Positions 1-9,933 of a DNA stretch of 64,000 nucleotides are shown in pieces (the first letter of the stretch is position 1; the number at the start of each line of letters is the position of its first letter). Position numbers and translations under genes: made by a program. Location: positions 689,382 through 753,381 of the forward strand of contig NZ_CATNLZ010000001.1 in NCBI RefSeq assembly GCF_950101795.1, given 5' to 3'. Origin of the DNA: Nocardioides sp. T2.26MG-1. Its GTDB lineage: Bacteria > Actinomycetota > Actinomycetes > Propionibacteriales > Nocardioidaceae. The notes under the pieces were generated by a model. The model was not told the origin of the DNA and ran no database searches. It saw only the letters and a list, made by a program, of their open reading frames with translations.

Positions 1-610
1 CGCGGGCCGCCTTGGCGATCGACATCGCCAGACCGACGAGGTGCCCGAGGCGGGCGATCTCGGACTCGAGGAACGCCGGACCGCCCCGGCGCCCGATCAC
101 GATGATCTCGGACTTGTTGAGGCGCGCGCCGCAGTGGATGTTGTTCTCGTCCGCGGCCTCGATCACCTCGGCCCGCTCGATCGGCTGCCAGGTGAGGTTG
201 TCGGGCGCCGCTCCGGTCGCGTGGACGACCCCGTCGATCTTGCTGACCCGGGCGCCCCAGTCGGCGCGGAACACCACCGGCAGCCGGTCGACCAGCCGGT
301 CGAGCGCGCCCTCGGGGTCCTCGGTCAGCTCCTCGACGGCCTCGAGGTCGAGGAACAGGTTGCCGCCCGCGGCGTAGCGGCCGATCCACAGCACGCGGAC
401 GCCCTCCAGGGCGTTGACCGTCGAGACGATGGAGTCGGGCATCGAGCCCGGGGCCGTCTCGAGGAACACGTCGTCGACGGCGGTGCCGCCGTGGTGCTTC
501 TCGACGATCTCGATCGCCTGGATGTCACCACCGGCCTCACCGATCGCACTGGCGAGCCGCCCCAGCGACCCCGGGACGTCGGGCAGTTCCACGCGCAGCA
601 GGTAGGGCAT
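1..610 (-). CDS. ACT-domain amino-acid-binding protein (3' end outside window)
   Basis: Reading from ATG at 610 down to the window edge gives 203 residues with no stop, so the C-terminus is missing. Residues 3-75 form an ACT domain (start MPYLLRVELPDVPGSLGRLA), the fold that binds amino acids in regulatory proteins. The rest contains a conserved-looking segment (DNLTWQPIERAEVIEAADE) not assigned to an enzyme. It lies 54 bases downstream of recD on the same strand. Likely a stand-alone ACT regulator; ligand unknown. Confidence 0.8.
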   Translation of the reverse strand, partial: MPYLLRVELPDVPGSLGRLASAIGEAGGDIQAIEIVEKHHGGTAVDDVFLETAPGSMPDSIVSTVNALEGVRVLWIGRYAAGGNLFLDLEAVEELTEDPEGALDRLVDRLPVVFRADWGARVSKIDGVVHATGAAPDNLTWQPIERAEVIEAADENNIHCGARLNKSEIIVIGRRGGPAFLESEIARLGHLVGLAMSIAKAAR

Positions 611-664
611 CACAACTCCAATCCGCGATCGACCCTAGCCTCTCGACGTTGCGGGAGGGTTTCC

Positions 665-2446
665 TCAACCACCCGCGAGACGCAGGCGCAGGCCGGTCGC
701 GCGCTGTGCCAGGGTGCCGACCGCGGCGCGTACGGCGGCCTCCGAGCCGACCACGCGCACGTGCCGCCGGGCCCGGGTCACGGCGGTGTAGAACAGCTCG
801 CGGGTCAGCAGCCGCGACGCCTCGTCCGGGAGCAGGACCGTCACGCGGTCGGCCTGGCTGCCCTGGCTCTTGTGGATGGTCATCGCGTGCATCGTCTCGA
901 CCGCGTCGAGCCGGCCGGGCGCGAACTCCTTGAGCCGCTCCGCACCGCCCACGAACACCCGCCGCCGCCGGTCCTGACGGACGACGACGCCGGTCTCGCC
1001 GTTGTAGACGTCGAGCGCGTAGTCGTTGTTGGTCACCAGCAGCGGACGCCCGACGTACCACTCGCCGCTGTAGAGGACCTCCTGGCTCCCGACCTCGGGG
1101 TCCTCGGCGAGCCAACGCTCGACGAGGTGGTTCCAGCGGCGGACGCCGAAGGGCCCCTCGCGGTGGGCGCACAGCAGCCGGTAGCGGTCGAGCTCCGCCA
1201 GCGCCCCCACCGCGTCCTCGCGGCTCGCGGCAGCCCAGATCGCGCGGGCCGCCGCGGCCGAGTCGGGCCGCAGCGCCGCCTCGATCTCGTGCTGCTCGGA
1301 GGTCTCGACCCACGAGACCTGCGTCGAGGGGGTGCGGAGCACCCGGACCACCTCGTCGGCATCGCCGCCGCGCAGCGCCTCGGCGAGGGACTTGATGTCC
1401 TGCTCGGAGCGGAAGTTGGTGCTCAGCTCCGACACCGGCGAGTCCGGACGGCCGTCGTAGCCGGCGACCAGGTCGCTGAGCACGGCACCCGCCCCGACCG
1501 AGGTGAGCTGCTGCGGGTCGCCGACCAGCACCAGCCGGCAGTCGGGGCGCAGGGCCTCGAGCAGGCGGCCCATCATCGTGAGCTCGACCATCGAGGACTC
1601 GTCGACGACGACCACGTCGTACTTGAGCCGGTTGGAGCGGTCATGGCGGAACCGGGTCGCGTTGTCGTGCCGCCAGCCCAGCAGCCGGTGGAGCGTCAGC
1701 CCGTCGAGCCGGCCGACCAGCCCGGGCGCCTCGGGCCAGGTCGCGGCCATCTCGGCGAGCTCGGTGGCGACCGCCTCCTGCAGCCGGGTCGCGGCCTTGC
1801 CGGTCGGCGCGGCCAGCGCGATCGCCAGCCGACTGCCCTGTCCAGTGGCCCGTCCGGCGGCCTGGTCGGCGAGCAGCGCCAGCAGCCGCGCGACCGTGGT
1901 GGTCTTGCCGGTGCCGGGGCCGCCGGTGAGGATCGAGGTACGCCGGTGCACGGCCGCGACCACGGCGTCTCGCTGCTCGTCGCTGAAGTGCCCGCCGCCG
2001 GCCTTCGCCAGCGCGGTCTCCAGCCGCGCCTCGTCGACCGGCAGGGGCGGGAGCGCCATCCGTGCGGCGAGGTCGTCATGGACCTGGGACTCCAGCCGGT
2101 GGTAGCGGTCGAGGTAGAGCAGTCCGTGCTCCCACCGCACCACTCCGGCGTGGACGAGCGGCGACTCCTCGATCGGCCACTCCTCGGGCCAGGGCAGCTC
2201 GGGAGCGATCGCGGCCACGGACGCGAGGTCGAGGCACACCGAGCCGCGGCGGACCGCCCGCACGACGAGCGCGACCGCGAGCAGCATGCGCTCGTCGCTC
2301 TCGCCGCCGAGCGCGCCGAGCCGGGTCGCGACGTGCACGTCGGAGGAGGTGAGCACCCCGGCCGCGTTGAACTCGGCGAGCAGCCCGGTCGCGCCGGCGG
2401 TGATCCGCCAGTCGTGCTCGTCGGTCGGCTCGAACAGCTCAGTCAT
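665..2446 (-). CDS. recD: RecD, exodeoxyribonuclease V alpha subunit
   Basis: 593-residue superfamily 1 helicase, the fast 5'-3' motor of the RecBCD enzyme that unwinds and degrades broken DNA ends and loads RecA. Walker A (GGPGTGKTT) is at about residues 175-183, Walker B is VVVDESSMV, a QxR-type motif is GDPQQLTSVGAG, and the C-terminal helicase motif reads AMTIHKSQGSQ. Length fits RecD. The start is the ATG at 2446, overlapping the recB stop by 8 bases, which implies translational coupling; the open frame continues upstream only as a shadow of recB. Confidence 0.95.
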   Translation of the reverse strand: MTELFEPTDEHDWRITAGATGLLAEFNAAGVLTSSDVHVATRLGALGGESDERMLLAVALVVRAVRRGSVCLDLASVAAIAPELPWPEEWPIEESPLVHAGVVRWEHGLLYLDRYHRLESQVHDDLAARMALPPLPVDEARLETALAKAGGGHFSDEQRDAVVAAVHRRTSILTGGPGTGKTTTVARLLALLADQAAGRATGQGSRLAIALAAPTGKAATRLQEAVATELAEMAATWPEAPGLVGRLDGLTLHRLLGWRHDNATRFRHDRSNRLKYDVVVVDESSMVELTMMGRLLEALRPDCRLVLVGDPQQLTSVGAGAVLSDLVAGYDGRPDSPVSELSTNFRSEQDIKSLAEALRGGDADEVVRVLRTPSTQVSWVETSEQHEIEAALRPDSAAAARAIWAAASREDAVGALAELDRYRLLCAHREGPFGVRRWNHLVERWLAEDPEVGSQEVLYSGEWYVGRPLLVTNNDYALDVYNGETGVVVRQDRRRRVFVGGAERLKEFAPGRLDAVETMHAMTIHKSQGSQADRVTVLLPDEASRLLTRELFYTAVTRARRHVRVVGSEAAVRAAVGTLAQRATGLRLRLAGG

Positions 2447-5400
2447 GTCGCACACCCCCGTCGAGCAGGTCGGAGAGCTCCTCGACCAGCGCGACCGGCG
2501 GCCGCCAGGCGAACACGCCGCACGGCGCGCCGTCGACCAGCGGGGTGTCCGGGCCGCACATCCCGCGCAGGTAGAGGTAGAGCACGCCGCCGAGGTGCCG
2601 CGCGGGGTCGTAGCCGGGCTGGCGCCAGCGCAGGAACCGGTGCAGCACCGCGGCGTACAGCAGCGCCTGCAGGGGGTAGTCGGAGTGCCCCATCGCCTCG
2701 TCGAGCGCCACCGGCGCATAGCTGTGCGCGGTGAGCGGCTGGTCGGCCGGGCCGAGCCAGTTGGTCTTGTAGTCGACGACCAGGTAGCGCGCCCCGGGCA
2801 GCCGCAGCACCACGTCGACCGAGCCGGTGAGGTAGCCGCTGAGGGTCTGCATGCCGAGCGGTCCCTCGAGCTGGGCGGCGTAGGAGCGGACCGGGTCGCC
2901 GGGCGGCAGGTGCCGCTCGAGCAGCGGGCCGAGGTCGCGGAGCGGCCGGCCGCCGAGCGGGAGCTCGAAGTCCATCTCGCGCAGCCGGTCGGCGACCCCG
3001 ACCTGCCGCAGCGTCGCCCCGTCGGCCAGCGGGCCGAGGGGTGAGTCGCACACCGCGACCAGTGCGTCGGCGAGCTCTTCCTTGAACTCGGTCCCTGAGG
3101 AGGCCGCGGAGCGGCCGTCTCGAAGGGCGACGGGCCACCAGCCGAGCTGGTCGTCGATGTGGCCGAGCAGCTCCTCGCGCAGGTCGGGCGCCGCGGGATC
3201 GGCGTGCTCGAGCACCGCGTGCACGAGCGAGCCGAACGTCGCGCCCACCGGCAGCCCGGCCATCGGTGACGGCACGTCGCCCGCGACCGGCGCGGGGACC
3301 GGGACGGTCCCGTCCGGCAGCTCCTCGTCGTCCTTGGCGGTGACCTCGGGCTCGCTGGCGACCGTGCCGGCCGGCGCGACCTCGACCTTGCTGAGGGAGG
3401 AGTACGACGCACGCCGCCACTGGGTGTCGATCTCGCGGGTGAACGTCCGCGCGGCGAGCGCGGGCGGGTCCGGCCGCGGCGGGTCGGCGCCGGGGTCGGC
3501 GTGGACGGCGGGCTCGGGCGCCGGCCCGCCCCGGTCGCGCCACTGCGCGAACAGCCCGACCACGGCGTCGTCGTCGGGGATCGGCGGCGCGCCGGGCACG
3601 CCGGAGGAGTCGGGGCCGTCAGGGTCGCGCATCAGCATCCGGTGCAGCGGCGAGGCGACGGCGTTCTTGGTCGGCGCCCACCACGCGACCACCTGCGACT
3701 TGGCGCGGGTGACGGCGACGTACAGCAGCCGCAGCCACTCGCCGGCCTCCTCGTCGGCCCAGCGCCGGCAGTGGTCGGCCCAGTGGGGGCCGCCGCCGCC
3801 GACGTCGAGGCAGCGGACCCCGGCGTCGTCGTGGAACAGCGGCCGCGTGGGCTTGGGGACGAACCGGTCGGCGATGGCGGGGAGGTAGACGACGGGGTAC
3901 TCCAGGCCCTTGCTCGCGTGGATCGTCACGAGCTGCACGGCGGCGGCGTCGGAGTCGAGCCGGCGGGTGCGCTCGACCCCGCGCCCGGCGCGGCCCTCGA
4001 CGACCTGCTCCCGCAGCCAGGTGAGCAGCGACGGCAGGCCGGGCCGCTCGGTGAGGGTGATCTCGTGCAGCGCCTCGCCGATGTGGCGCAGGTCGGTGAG
4101 CCGGCGGTCGCCGCCGACCTCGGCGAGCACCCGGGCGGGCAGCCCGGCGACGCTCGCGGCCTCCAGCACGGCCGCGAGACCCCGGCTGGTGAACAGCTCG
4201 ACCCAGGCGCGCAGCGTGTCGGCCACCTCGTCGGTGAGGTCGTCGCCGCGGGCATCGAGGTCGGCGGCGGTGTGCCCGAAGAAGCAGGTGAGCGCCGCGG
4301 ACCGCACGCGGGTGCTGCGGTGCGGCTGCTCGAGTGCCTCGAGCAGCGTCAGCCACTCGACGGCGGCCGGGGTCGCGAACACGCTGCCGCCGCCGGCGAT
4401 CACCGCCGGCACCCCCACCTCGAGGAGCGCCTCGCGCACCGCGGCGAGGTCGGCGTGGCGATAGCTGATCACCGCGACGTCGCGCGGCCGGATCGGCTCT
4501 CCGCACCAGGTCGCACCGCTGGCGAGCAGGCGGCGTACGTCGAGCGCCAGGTCGCGCGCGACGTGCGGTCGCACCTGGGCGACCGTGAGCGTGCTGCCGC
4601 CGCTGCGGCCGAACGTCTCGCGGCGCACCACCCGCACCCGGAACGGGCTGGACGCGGGAGCGCCCGACAGCCGCGACTCCGGGTGGTGGGCGCGGACGTC
4701 GCGCACCACGATCCGCTCGTCGCCGAGCTCGGCGCCAGCGAGCAGCGTCTGGAAGGAGTCGAGCAGGGGGGCGTCGCTGCGCCGGTTGACCGCGAGCGTC
4801 TGCTGGGTGGTCGCGGTGTCGGCGGCCTTGAGGTAGGTCGTGACGTCGCCGCCGCGGAACGCGTAGATCGCCTGCTTGGGGTCGCCGATCAGCACCATCG
4901 TCGCGTGGCCGGTGAACGCGCGGTCGAGCACCTCCCACTGGACCGGGTCGGTGTCCTGGAACTCGTCGACGAGCACGATCCGCCACCGCGCGCGCATCCG
5001 CTGGGCCGCGGCGCTCTCCGGCTGGGCGAGCGCGTCGGCGAGCTGGGAGAGCAGGTCGTCGTAGGACAGGATGCCGAGCCGGCGCTTGCGCCGGTCGAGC
5101 TCCTCACGCACGGCGCGGGCGAAGCTGACCCGGCGGCCGAACGCCGTGTCGCGGTCCGCGTCGGCGGGCTCGAGCGTGGCCTGGGGGTCGCCGACCGCGG
5201 CCCGGGCGATCGCGAGCGCCTCGGCGTGGGTGAACACCGGCGGCTCGGAGCCGAACGCGAACGCCCGCAGGTAGAGGTCGTCGACGGTCTCCTTCACGAG
5301 GTCGTCGAGGTCCTCGACGAGCCGGGCGCGGGAGTCGGTGTCGCCGGCGACGCCCAGCGAGTCGAGCACCATCGAGCAGAACTGGTGGGTGGTCGCGATC

Positions 5401-5774
5401 GTCGCGGCGTCGAACCCGGCCAGCGCCTCGGTGACCCGGCGGTGCCCGAGCCGCCGCTGCTCGGGGTCCCACGACCGGAGCAGCGCGACCAGGTCGGAGT
5501 CGCCGACCCCGGTCGCCGCCGGGTCGTCGCTCAGCACCCGCTCGGCCTCGACCAGCTGGGCGCGCACCCGCTCGCGAAGCTCCTGGCTGGCGGCGCGGCC
5601 GAACGTCACGACGAGCAGCTGCTCGAGCCGGGCGACCCCCTCGGCGACGTACCTCGTGACGAGCGCGCCGATGGTCCAGGTCTTGCCGGTGCCGGCGCTC
5701 GCCTCGAGCAGGAGCGTGCCGGTGGGCAGCGGGTCGGTGATCGAGAACGGCGTCATCTCGGGGCCCGTGTTCAT
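2439..5774 (-). CDS. recB: RecB, exodeoxyribonuclease V beta subunit
   Basis: 1111-residue helicase-nuclease subunit of RecBCD. Walker A (EASAGTGKTWT) lies near residues 25-35, Walker B is LVDEFQDTDPVQW, and the C-terminal RecB nuclease motif is intact (VDVVLRLPG followed by VVDYKTNWLG), so the subunit should cut DNA. ATG at 5774 overlaps the recC stop as ATGA; an alternative ATG is at 5756. Middle gene of the recC-recB-recD operon. Confidence 0.95.
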   Translation of the reverse strand: MNTGPEMTPFSITDPLPTGTLLLEASAGTGKTWTIGALVTRYVAEGVARLEQLLVVTFGRAASQELRERVRAQLVEAERVLSDDPAATGVGDSDLVALLRSWDPEQRRLGHRRVTEALAGFDAATIATTHQFCSMVLDSLGVAGDTDSRARLVEDLDDLVKETVDDLYLRAFAFGSEPPVFTHAEALAIARAAVGDPQATLEPADADRDTAFGRRVSFARAVREELDRRKRRLGILSYDDLLSQLADALAQPESAAAQRMRARWRIVLVDEFQDTDPVQWEVLDRAFTGHATMVLIGDPKQAIYAFRGGDVTTYLKAADTATTQQTLAVNRRSDAPLLDSFQTLLAGAELGDERIVVRDVRAHHPESRLSGAPASSPFRVRVVRRETFGRSGGSTLTVAQVRPHVARDLALDVRRLLASGATWCGEPIRPRDVAVISYRHADLAAVREALLEVGVPAVIAGGGSVFATPAAVEWLTLLEALEQPHRSTRVRSAALTCFFGHTAADLDARGDDLTDEVADTLRAWVELFTSRGLAAVLEAASVAGLPARVLAEVGGDRRLTDLRHIGEALHEITLTERPGLPSLLTWLREQVVEGRAGRGVERTRRLDSDAAAVQLVTIHASKGLEYPVVYLPAIADRFVPKPTRPLFHDDAGVRCLDVGGGGPHWADHCRRWADEEAGEWLRLLYVAVTRAKSQVVAWWAPTKNAVASPLHRMLMRDPDGPDSSGVPGAPPIPDDDAVVGLFAQWRDRGGPAPEPAVHADPGADPPRPDPPALAARTFTREIDTQWRRASYSSLSKVEVAPAGTVASEPEVTAKDDEELPDGTVPVPAPVAGDVPSPMAGLPVGATFGSLVHAVLEHADPAAPDLREELLGHIDDQLGWWPVALRDGRSAASSGTEFKEELADALVAVCDSPLGPLADGATLRQVGVADRLREMDFELPLGGRPLRDLGPLLERHLPPGDPVRSYAAQLEGPLGMQTLSGYLTGSVDVVLRLPGARYLVVDYKTNWLGPADQPLTAHSYAPVALDEAMGHSDYPLQALLYAAVLHRFLRWRQPGYDPARHLGGVLYLYLRGMCGPDTPLVDGAPCGVFAWRPPVALVEELSDLLDGGVRHD

Positions 5775-8700
5775 AGCGGGCCTACTCTCTCGGCGCCGGC
5801 GAGCAGCGGCTCCCAGATCGCCCAGGCGTGCTCGGCCAGGCCGGCGGCGAGCAGGGCCTCGACCGGGGCGTTCGGCCCGTAGACCCGCTGGTGGTAGGGG
5901 TCGGCGTCCTCGCCGGTGATGCCGAACTGGCTGTGCGGGTCGGTCTCCCACTCCCGCCTGGCGGCGTCGAGGGGCGGCGTGTCCTGGCCCATCAGCTCGC
6001 GGGCGTGGGCGTCGGCCCAGGCGGCGCCGGTCTTGACCGGCACCGGCAGCGGCGCGCACAGCCCGCGGTCGCGGACCTCGACCAGGTCGCGCAGCCAGCC
6101 GGCGGCGCGGTGGTCGACCGGGCCGCACAGCGCCCGCTTGGGTCCGGCGCGCTCGCGACCGATGGCGTGGGCGGTCCAGTGCTGGTCGGGGTAGGTCGCC
6201 GCCAGCGCAAGCAGGTCGACCCAGGCGTGCAGCCGCTGCCGCGCGTTGAGCCGGGAGTAGCCGAGGCTGACGACGCGGTGGCCGTAGACCCCCGGCACGG
6301 TGCCCGTGAGCCGGCGGCCGTCCCCGAGGTCGACGTCGACGTCGACCGAGCGCCGCTCCCCCTCGCGCAGGTCGGCGGTGCGCGACCACAGCCGCTGGCA
6401 CTCCTCGACGACCTCGTTGAGGGCGGCCGTGCCGAGCCCGCCGGGCGGCAGCGTCCCGCTGAGCTGCTCGGCGGTCATCACCGCGACCGGGTCGTGCCCG
6501 GCGAGCAGCTCGCGCAGCAGCCGGTCGCCGATCTGCCACTTCTCGAGGTTGTCGAGCGTCACCGGGATCGCGTCGGCGAGGTCGTCGGGCTCGAACGGCG
6601 TCGCCACGTCGAGCCGGCCGCGCAGGAACGCCCGCACCGGGTGGCCCAGGAAGTCGCGCAGCTCCTGGAGCGAGACGTCCTCGCGCGGCCGCGGGGGAAG
6701 CGCCCCAACCAGCAGCGGCGGCGGCTCGTGCCGCACGCCCCACGCCGAGCGAGCGCCGGCGAGCGCCGCGGTGTCGAAGCTGAACGGTCGCGCGCTGGCG
6801 AAGTTGCGGGCGTCGTACGGCTGGAGCGGGTGGTGGGTGAGCACCCGGTCGCGGACCGGCTCAGCGGCTGTGCGGTCGGCGGCGTCGAGGATCTCGCCGA
6901 GGGGTACGGCGGGCGGGCGGCTCGCGCCCGACTGCTCGTTGGCGCCGGTGTAGGTGATGACGAGGTGCTCGGTCGCGGCGAGCACCGCGTCGAGGAGCAG
7001 CTGGCGGTCCTCGCTGCGCGCGTCGCGCTCACCGGTGAGCGGGTGCCGGCCGAGCACGTCGTCGCCGTCGACCGCCCCCGCCCGCGGGAACACGCCGTCG
7101 TCGAGGCCGACCAGGCAGACGACCCGGTGCGGTACCGAGCGCATCGGGACCAGGGTCGCGACGGTCAGGCTGCCGGTGCGGAAGTTGGCGCGGGTGGGAC
7201 GGCCGGCCAGGCGCGACTGGAGCATCGCCCGCACGTCGGACAGCCGCATCTCGAGCCCGCCCTCGTGGGACGACGCCGCGGCGCGGGCGAGCTCGCGCTC
7301 GAACTGCGGCAGCTGCCAGGCGTCGTCGCCGGCGACGTCGGTGAGCGACCGGACCCCGTCACGGAGCCCGGTCGTCCAGTCCGCGACGGTGGTCGCGGCG
7401 GTGAGCGTGCGGAGGGTGCGCTCGAGCCGTCCGACGAGCTCGGCCAGCCGGCCGGCGAGGTCGATCTCGCCGCTGCCCACGTCGTCGAGCGGCAGCCCGC
7501 GGCCGAGGTGACGGTGGTCGTCGCCGCCCATCGCGACACCGAGCAGGATGCGGTCGAGGCCGGTGCGCCAGGTGTTGTGGGGGAACTGCCCCATCCGGAA
7601 CGCCGCGCGCGACCGGTCGTCGAGGCCCCACCGCACGCCGGCCCGCCCCACCCACCTGGACACGCGGTCGAGCTCGTCGTCGGTGAACCCGAACCGGCGG
7701 CGTACGGGAGCCGTCGCCGCCAGGTCGAGCACGTCGGAGGCGGTGACCCGGCCGCCGGCCAGGTCGAGCAGCGACCCGGCGACCGCGAGCAGCGGGTTGG
7801 TGCTGGTGAGCGCCCGGTCGGCGAGCCGCACCCGCAGCCGGTGGGCGGGGTGCCCGTCGGTGGTCGCGAGCCCGAACCCCGCCGAGATCAACGGCGCGTA
7901 GGTCTCGATGTCGGGGCACATCACGAGGACGTCGCGCGGCTCGAGGGTCGGGTCGTCCTCGAGCAGCCCGACCAGCACCTCGCGCAGCACGTCGACCTGC
8001 CGCGCCGGGCCGTGGCAGGCGTGCACCTGGAGGCTGCGGTCGTCGTCGGCGTGGTGGCGGCCGGCCCGCTCGGCGTACGTCGGGGCGTGGTTGGCGCGCA
8101 GGTCGTGCTGGAGCCAGCCGAGCAGCGTGCCGGGAGCGACCTCCGGGGCCGGGACCTCCTCGGCGGGGATGCCGTCGAGCACCCGGCGCAGCTCGCGGGC
8201 GTCGCGGCCGAGCGAGGCGAGCAGCGGGTGGCCCACCCGCTCGGTGGAGCGGTCGTCCTCGCGCGCGACCACGCCACCGAGGCCGGCCAGCTCGTCCCAC
8301 AGCGCCGGCGACGGCTGGGGCAGGAACAGGTGGACGTCGCGGTGCTCGCCGAGCGCGCGCAGCAGGGCCACCTCGGTGACCGGGATGCGGGTGTGCCCGA
8401 ACAGCGAGAGCCGGCCGGGCAGCGGCAGGTCCGTGCCGCCCGCCTGCAGGGCCTGGCAGGTCTCCTCGTGGCGGACGTCGGGCGGCGGCGCGTCGACCTG
8501 CGCGATCGTCCGGCGCCACAGCTCGGGCTGCCAGCGCAGGTCCTCGGGGAGGTCGCCGTCGTCGCCGTGGCGCCAGGCAGCGACGAGCGCGGGTCGCTGC
8601 ACGGCGTACGACGCGAACAGGTGGGCGAGCCGGAGCGCGACCGAGTAGCGGCGGTTGCGCCGCAGCTCGCCGTCGGCGCCGTCGCGGTCGTGGCCGAGGT

Positions 8701-9049
8701 GCCGGGCCAGGGTCGCGAACTGCGGCTCGTCGAGGCTGTCGTCGATCGTCGCGAGCAGCGGCCAGACCAGCCGCTCGGGGTCCCACGGGTCGTCGCGCTC
8801 GCGGCCGAGCAGCAGGCTGACCAGCGAGCGCGGGTTGAGGAACCGGACCCCTGCGCAGACCCCGTCGCCGCCGCGTGGGCCGGTGCCGAGGCGATGGCTG
8901 AGCCGCTGGGTCAGCCAGCGCTCCACGCCCTTGGCCGGGACGACCACGACCTCCTCGGCGAACGGGTCGTCCAACGGGGTGCCGAGCAGGTCGCCGAGCG
9001 CGTCCGCGAGCACGTCGGTGCGCGGGGCTCGGTGGATCTGCAACGTCAC
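5771..9049 (-). CDS. recC: RecC, exodeoxyribonuclease V gamma subunit
   Basis: 1092-residue RecC, the subunit that splits the duplex and recognises Chi in the RecBCD complex. The N-terminus (TLQIHRAPRTDVLADALGDL, then VVVPAKGVERWLTQRLSHRLG) is typical of RecC, as are LFGHTRIP and VVCLVGLDDGVFPR further on. First gene of the operon. Its promoter must lie in or before the 65 bases separating it from the ABC permease stop at 9115. Recognition of an actinobacterial Chi sequence cannot be read from the sequence. Confidence 0.93.
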   Translation of the reverse strand: MTLQIHRAPRTDVLADALGDLLGTPLDDPFAEEVVVVPAKGVERWLTQRLSHRLGTGPRGGDGVCAGVRFLNPRSLVSLLLGRERDDPWDPERLVWPLLATIDDSLDEPQFATLARHLGHDRDGADGELRRNRRYSVALRLAHLFASYAVQRPALVAAWRHGDDGDLPEDLRWQPELWRRTIAQVDAPPPDVRHEETCQALQAGGTDLPLPGRLSLFGHTRIPVTEVALLRALGEHRDVHLFLPQPSPALWDELAGLGGVVAREDDRSTERVGHPLLASLGRDARELRRVLDGIPAEEVPAPEVAPGTLLGWLQHDLRANHAPTYAERAGRHHADDDRSLQVHACHGPARQVDVLREVLVGLLEDDPTLEPRDVLVMCPDIETYAPLISAGFGLATTDGHPAHRLRVRLADRALTSTNPLLAVAGSLLDLAGGRVTASDVLDLAATAPVRRRFGFTDDELDRVSRWVGRAGVRWGLDDRSRAAFRMGQFPHNTWRTGLDRILLGVAMGGDDHRHLGRGLPLDDVGSGEIDLAGRLAELVGRLERTLRTLTAATTVADWTTGLRDGVRSLTDVAGDDAWQLPQFERELARAAASSHEGGLEMRLSDVRAMLQSRLAGRPTRANFRTGSLTVATLVPMRSVPHRVVCLVGLDDGVFPRAGAVDGDDVLGRHPLTGERDARSEDRQLLLDAVLAATEHLVITYTGANEQSGASRPPAVPLGEILDAADRTAAEPVRDRVLTHHPLQPYDARNFASARPFSFDTAALAGARSAWGVRHEPPPLLVGALPPRPREDVSLQELRDFLGHPVRAFLRGRLDVATPFEPDDLADAIPVTLDNLEKWQIGDRLLRELLAGHDPVAVMTAEQLSGTLPPGGLGTAALNEVVEECQRLWSRTADLREGERRSVDVDVDLGDGRRLTGTVPGVYGHRVVSLGYSRLNARQRLHAWVDLLALAATYPDQHWTAHAIGRERAGPKRALCGPVDHRAAGWLRDLVEVRDRGLCAPLPVPVKTGAAWADAHARELMGQDTPPLDAARREWETDPHSQFGITGEDADPYHQRVYGPNAPVEALLAAGLAEHAWAIWEPLLAGAERVGPL

Positions 9050-9114
9050 GCAGCGACCCTATTCGGCCGCGCGGACAACCGGGGGAGGCACCGGGCGCTG
9101 CCGAGGACGCCCGC

Positions 9115-9933
9115 CTATGCGTCCCGCCGACGCAGCACGACGTACGCCGCGGCCAGCAGCACGGCCGTCTCGGCGCCGAAGACCGCGAAGCCGGTCCAGG
9201 CGTCGAGGAGGTCGGGGTTGAACGAGACGGGAGTGGAGACCACCGAGCCCGCGTTTCCGGGCATCAGCTTGGTCAACCATTCGCCGAACGTGCCGGGCAC
9301 CAGGTTGACCATGTTGCCGAGGATCAGCATCAGCGCCAGGACGACGGAGATCGTGCCGGCGGTGTGCCGCAGCAGGAACCCGACGGCGACGGTGAACAGC
9401 CCGATGCCGGCGAGGTAGAGGCCCGAGCCGTACATCGACCGCAGCACGTCGCCCTCGAGTGCCATGCCGATGCCCTCTTGGTCGAGGAAGTAGTTGCCGC
9501 CGAGATAGCCGACCAGCGCGGTCACCGTGCCCACCACGAACAGCACCGTGACGAGCACGAGCGACTTCGCGGCCAGCACCCGACCGCGCGCCGGTACGGC
9601 GGCGAAGGACGAGCGGATCATCCCGGTGGCGTACTCCGTGGTGACCACCAGCGCGCCCAGGACCACGGCGGTGATCTGGGCGATCATCATCCCCCAGGTG
9701 ATGAACGAGCCCGGCGACTCGTCGGCCTCCGGCGAGGCCAGCCAGTCGGCGTTGCCCCAGCACATCAGGACCGTCAGCCCGGCGCCGAGGACGAACGTCG
9801 CCAGCACCGTCCACCAGGTCGAGCGGACGGTCCGGAGCTTGAGCCACTCCGCACGCAGCACCGCGCCGAAGCCGGCCGTCGTTGCGGCCGGGCTCACGAC
9901 GAGGGTGCCGCCCTCGGTCATCGTCGCGGTCAT
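9115..9933 (-). CDS. ABC-2 type transporter permease
   Basis: 272-residue integral membrane protein with about six hydrophobic segments (for example VLATFVLGAGLTVLMCW, ITAVVLGALVVTTEYATG, ALMLILGNMVNLVPG). The phrase TTEYATGMIRSSFAAVP is characteristic of ABC-2 permeases of the bacitracin/lantibiotic-immunity type. ATG at 9933 overlaps the ATPase stop by 4 bases, so both subunits form one transporter. Substrate unknown; no peptide-synthesis genes adjoin it. Confidence 0.9.
   Translation of the reverse strand: MTATMTEGGTLVVSPAATTAGFGAVLRAEWLKLRTVRSTWWTVLATFVLGAGLTVLMCWGNADWLASPEADESPGSFITWGMMIAQITAVVLGALVVTTEYATGMIRSSFAAVPARGRVLAAKSLVLVTVLFVVGTVTALVGYLGGNYFLDQEGIGMALEGDVLRSMYGSGLYLAGIGLFTVAVGFLLRHTAGTISVVLALMLILGNMVNLVPGTFGEWLTKLMPGNAGSVVSTPVSFNPDLLDAWTGFAVFGAETAVLLAAAYVVLRRRDA

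Noticed and set aside
5828..9418. 1196-codon open frame on the plus strand opposite recC
   Set aside because: Antisense shadow created by high GC codon bias; low-complexity Arg/Gly/Val composition and no recognisable domain, while recC on the other strand is clear.
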